Shown piece after piece: positions 62,241 through 64,000 of a DNA stretch of 64,000 nt (its first letter is position 1; each line of letters starts with the position of its first letter). The stretch comes from Bacteroidales bacterium (lineage in GTDB: Bacteria > Bacteroidota > Bacteroidia > Bacteroidales > Paludibacteraceae), in assembly GCA_022783865.1 (NCBI GenBank), contig JALFYY010000001.1:1-64000 (forward strand), in the 5' to 3' direction. Both the position numbers and the translations under genes were made by a program. Under the pieces are notes generated by a model. The model searched no databases and was not told the DNA's origin. It saw only the letters and a list, made by a program, of their open reading frames with translations.

Positions 62241-62840
62241 CTACTTGCTTATCAATCTTGCAACATACTTCCCGATAATATCGAACTCGATATTCACTAC
62301 CGTACCGACTTCTATCCGGCAGAAGTTCGTATGTTCGTAAGTATAAGGAATAATGCCCACCGTAAACCGGTTGTCAGTCGGACGGCACACTGTCAGACTC
62401 ACGCCGTTCACCGTCACGGAGCCTTTGTCCACAGTGATATACCCACGTCGTGTCAATACAGGGTCAGCATCATATTCAAACGTAAAATACCAACTGCCGT
62501 CCGCCTCTTCACGCGCTACACAACGTGCCGTCTGATCCACATGTCCCTGAACAATATGCCCGTCCAAACGCTCATTGAGCAACATACTCCGTTCTACATT
62601 CACCATATCACCCGGTTGCAACAAGCCTAAATTAGACCGGAGCAACGTTTCCTGCATAGCCGTCACAACGTACTCATCGCCTTCTTTTTTCACCACCGTA
62701 AGGCACACGCCGTTATGCGCTACCGATTGGTCGATAGACAGTTCCTGAGTAAACGGACAAGTGAAAGTGAAATGGATATTGCCCTTGTCCGGTTTCATCC
62801 GTACCAGACGGGCGGTTGATTCTATAATTCCTGAAAACAT
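62241..62840 (-). CDS. ribE: Riboflavin synthase, alpha chain
   Basis: Converts two 6,7-dimethyl-8-ribityllumazine molecules to riboflavin. The 199-residue protein shows the two repeated lumazine-binding barrels. The first opens with MFSGIIESTARL and contains SVAHNGVCLTVV; the second has GHIVQGHVDQTAR and GSVTVNGVSLTVC. The stop lies close to the repeat DNA at 62198-62235. It starts 26 bases after the flippase stop and may share its transcript. Confidence 0.96.
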   Translation of the reverse strand: MFSGIIESTARLVRMKPDKGNIHFTFTCPFTQELSIDQSVAHNGVCLTVVKKEGDEYVVTAMQETLLRSNLGLLQPGDMVNVERSMLLNERLDGHIVQGHVDQTARCVAREEADGSWYFTFEYDADPVLTRRGYITVDKGSVTVNGVSLTVCRPTDNRFTVGIIPYTYEHTNFCRIEVGTVVNIEFDIIGKYVARLISK

Positions 62841-62866
62841 AAATATATCGTTTGTTTAATCGTTAA

Positions 62867-64000
62867 TCATTCTTTCGCAGCTTTCCGCTTGCAGTATTTC
62901 CCTACTACCGGCAACGACGACAACGGGAAATCCTTCCACACCAATACCACACAATACAATATCAGCAGGAGCGTTCCGACTGCCATACTGACAACGGCAT
63001 TTCCGGAGATGAAGCGGACTGCATAATACACCGCAAGAATAACCGTCGTCAGTAATATATAAAAGCCTATGCAGCGTAAGTCATACGGCACGTACAAATA
63101 TTTCTTGCCTATGAAATACGACAGCAGCATTATCACAAAATAGCAAACCAGACTTGCGCAGGCAGAAGCCATATAGCTGAATCGGGGAACAAACGCCACA
63201 TTGATTATCAGCGTTATAAAACAGCCTATTATCGAGAAATAAGCACCAAAACGCGTTTTGTCCGTCAGTTTGTACCAAAGCGACAAATTGAAGAATATCC
63301 CTTGGAACACATACGCCCAAAGCACTATCGGAACCACTTTCAGACCGACCCAATACGACGGAGCTATAATGAGTTTCAACAAATCCAGATATACAATCAT
63401 GCCCAACAGGATCAACAACGAGAAAATAATAAAGTATTTCATCGCATCGGCATAAGCTTCCACCGAGTTCTTGTCCTTGTGTTTGGAGAATATATACGGC
63501 TCGTAGGCATAACGGAACGCTTGTGTAAACATCATCATTACCATCGCTATCTTGAAACAGGCACCATAGATACCTAACTCCGATGACGCATCGCCCGGAT
63601 ACAGAAATGGAAACAATATCTTGTCCAACGTCTGGTTCATCACTCCCGCAATGCCCAATATGAGCAACGGCAACGAATACCGGAGGATTTGTTTGAGCAG
63701 TGAAAAAGAAAATGCATACTTTTCCGCCAGTATATCAGGCAATAGCATCAGCGTTACCGACAAAGTGGAAATCAGGTTGGCTACAAACACATAACCCACA
63801 CCGTAATCCGGACGGTAGAACCACGAAACCAATGCGCTGTCCTGCACTTTCGGACAGATAACCAAGAAGAAGATATTGAAAGCGATATTGAGGAATATCA
63901 TCAGCAGTTTCAGTACTGCAAACTTCATCGGACGCTTTTTATAGCGCAAATATGCGAACGGAATCGAACCGAATGCATCCATCGATACCACCACTCCGAG
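62867..64000 (-). CDS. Polysaccharide flippase (partial, N-terminus outside window)
   Basis: The frame is open to the right edge, so the start is not seen; 378 codons are present. It contains about ten hydrophobic segments and MOP-superfamily text such as GIAGVMNQTLDKILFPFLYPG, LGIYGACFKIAMVMMMFTQAFRYAYEPYIFS and LWYKLTDKTRFGAYFSIIG. It is related in type to the flippase at 11683-13185. It would move lipid-linked sugars across the inner membrane. Confidence 0.88.
   Translation of the reverse strand, partial: LGVVVSMDAFGSIPFAYLRYKKRPMKFAVLKLLMIFLNIAFNIFFLVICPKVQDSALVSWFYRPDYGVGYVFVANLISTLSVTLMLLPDILAEKYAFSFSLLKQILRYSLPLLILGIAGVMNQTLDKILFPFLYPGDASSELGIYGACFKIAMVMMMFTQAFRYAYEPYIFSKHKDKNSVEAYADAMKYFIIFSLLILLGMIVYLDLLKLIIAPSYWVGLKVVPIVLWAYVFQGIFFNLSLWYKLTDKTRFGAYFSIIGCFITLIINVAFVPRFSYMASACASLVCYFVIMLLSYFIGKKYLYVPYDLRCIGFYILLTTVILAVYYAVRFISGNAVVSMAVGTLLLILYCVVLVWKDFPLSSLPVVGKYCKRKAAKE

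Noticed and set aside
62841..62866. FMN riboswitch upstream of ribE
   Set aside because: Only 26 bases separate ribE from the flippase stop, too short for the aptamer.

Overview
The window looks like chromosome from a member of the Bacteroidota, most likely order Bacteroidales. Four things point there. It carries type IX secretion (T9SS) genes (porP-gldKLMN and a 2480-residue SprA). It has a SusC/SusD pair. Several promoters match the Bacteroidota form TTTG-N18..20-TAnnTTTG instead of the usual -35/-10 form. Secreted proteins end in T9SS-type tails. I cannot name the species. No rRNA, tRNA, CRISPR array, insertion sequence or prophage was recognised.

Layout. 1-950: end of a probable T9SS cargo gene with a terminator, then a gene-poor stretch with 33-bp repeats, a symmetric divergent promoter region and a perfect 12-copy octamer array. 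956-8645: mlaE-mlaF lipid transport, a stand-alone propeptide-like protein, an M6 metalloprotease with a T9SS tail, exonuclease III, lptB, a Kelch lipoprotein and a Wzi-like outer-membrane protein. 8731-14629: a glycosyltransferase, two FKBP isomerases, a flippase, truA and ung. 15002-17770: a pectin-related pair (GH28 and DUF4861). 18223-26265: ruvA-sprA. 26266-27154: repeat-filled non-coding DNA. 27155-32028: a TolC/HlyD/two-permease efflux operon without an ATPase gene, converging on an AraC regulator and glycyl-tRNA synthetase (32007-34486). 35193-45034: a pectin utilisation locus (SusC, SusD, PL1 pectate lyase, a convergent GH28) and a small secreted protein. 45221-48528: recA, an FAD dehydrogenase and tcdA. 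49337-53111: ftsX, DUF3098, uppP, truB and queA. 53204-59312: the T9SS core with a small DUF2795 protein upstream. 59399-64000: a cobalamin adenosyltransferase, a methyltransferase, a glycosyltransferase, riboflavin synthase and a partial flippase.

How the parts fit. SprA (translocon), GldK/L/M/N (periplasmic ring and motor) and PorP together form much of a T9SS, and the M6 protease is an evident substrate. The SusCD/PL1/GH28 and GH28/DUF4861 groups suggest growth on pectin. LptB, MlaEF, UppP, Wzi and the flippases serve envelope assembly.

The least ordinary part is the non-coding DNA. It holds several families of tandem arrays that share an exact 11-bp period although their sequences differ. 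It also holds a family of short palindromes with compensating stem changes, two of which appear to serve as terminators. A perfectly symmetric divergent promoter lies at 519-600. All positions and motifs come from reading the sequence; family names come from recognition, and no database search was run.
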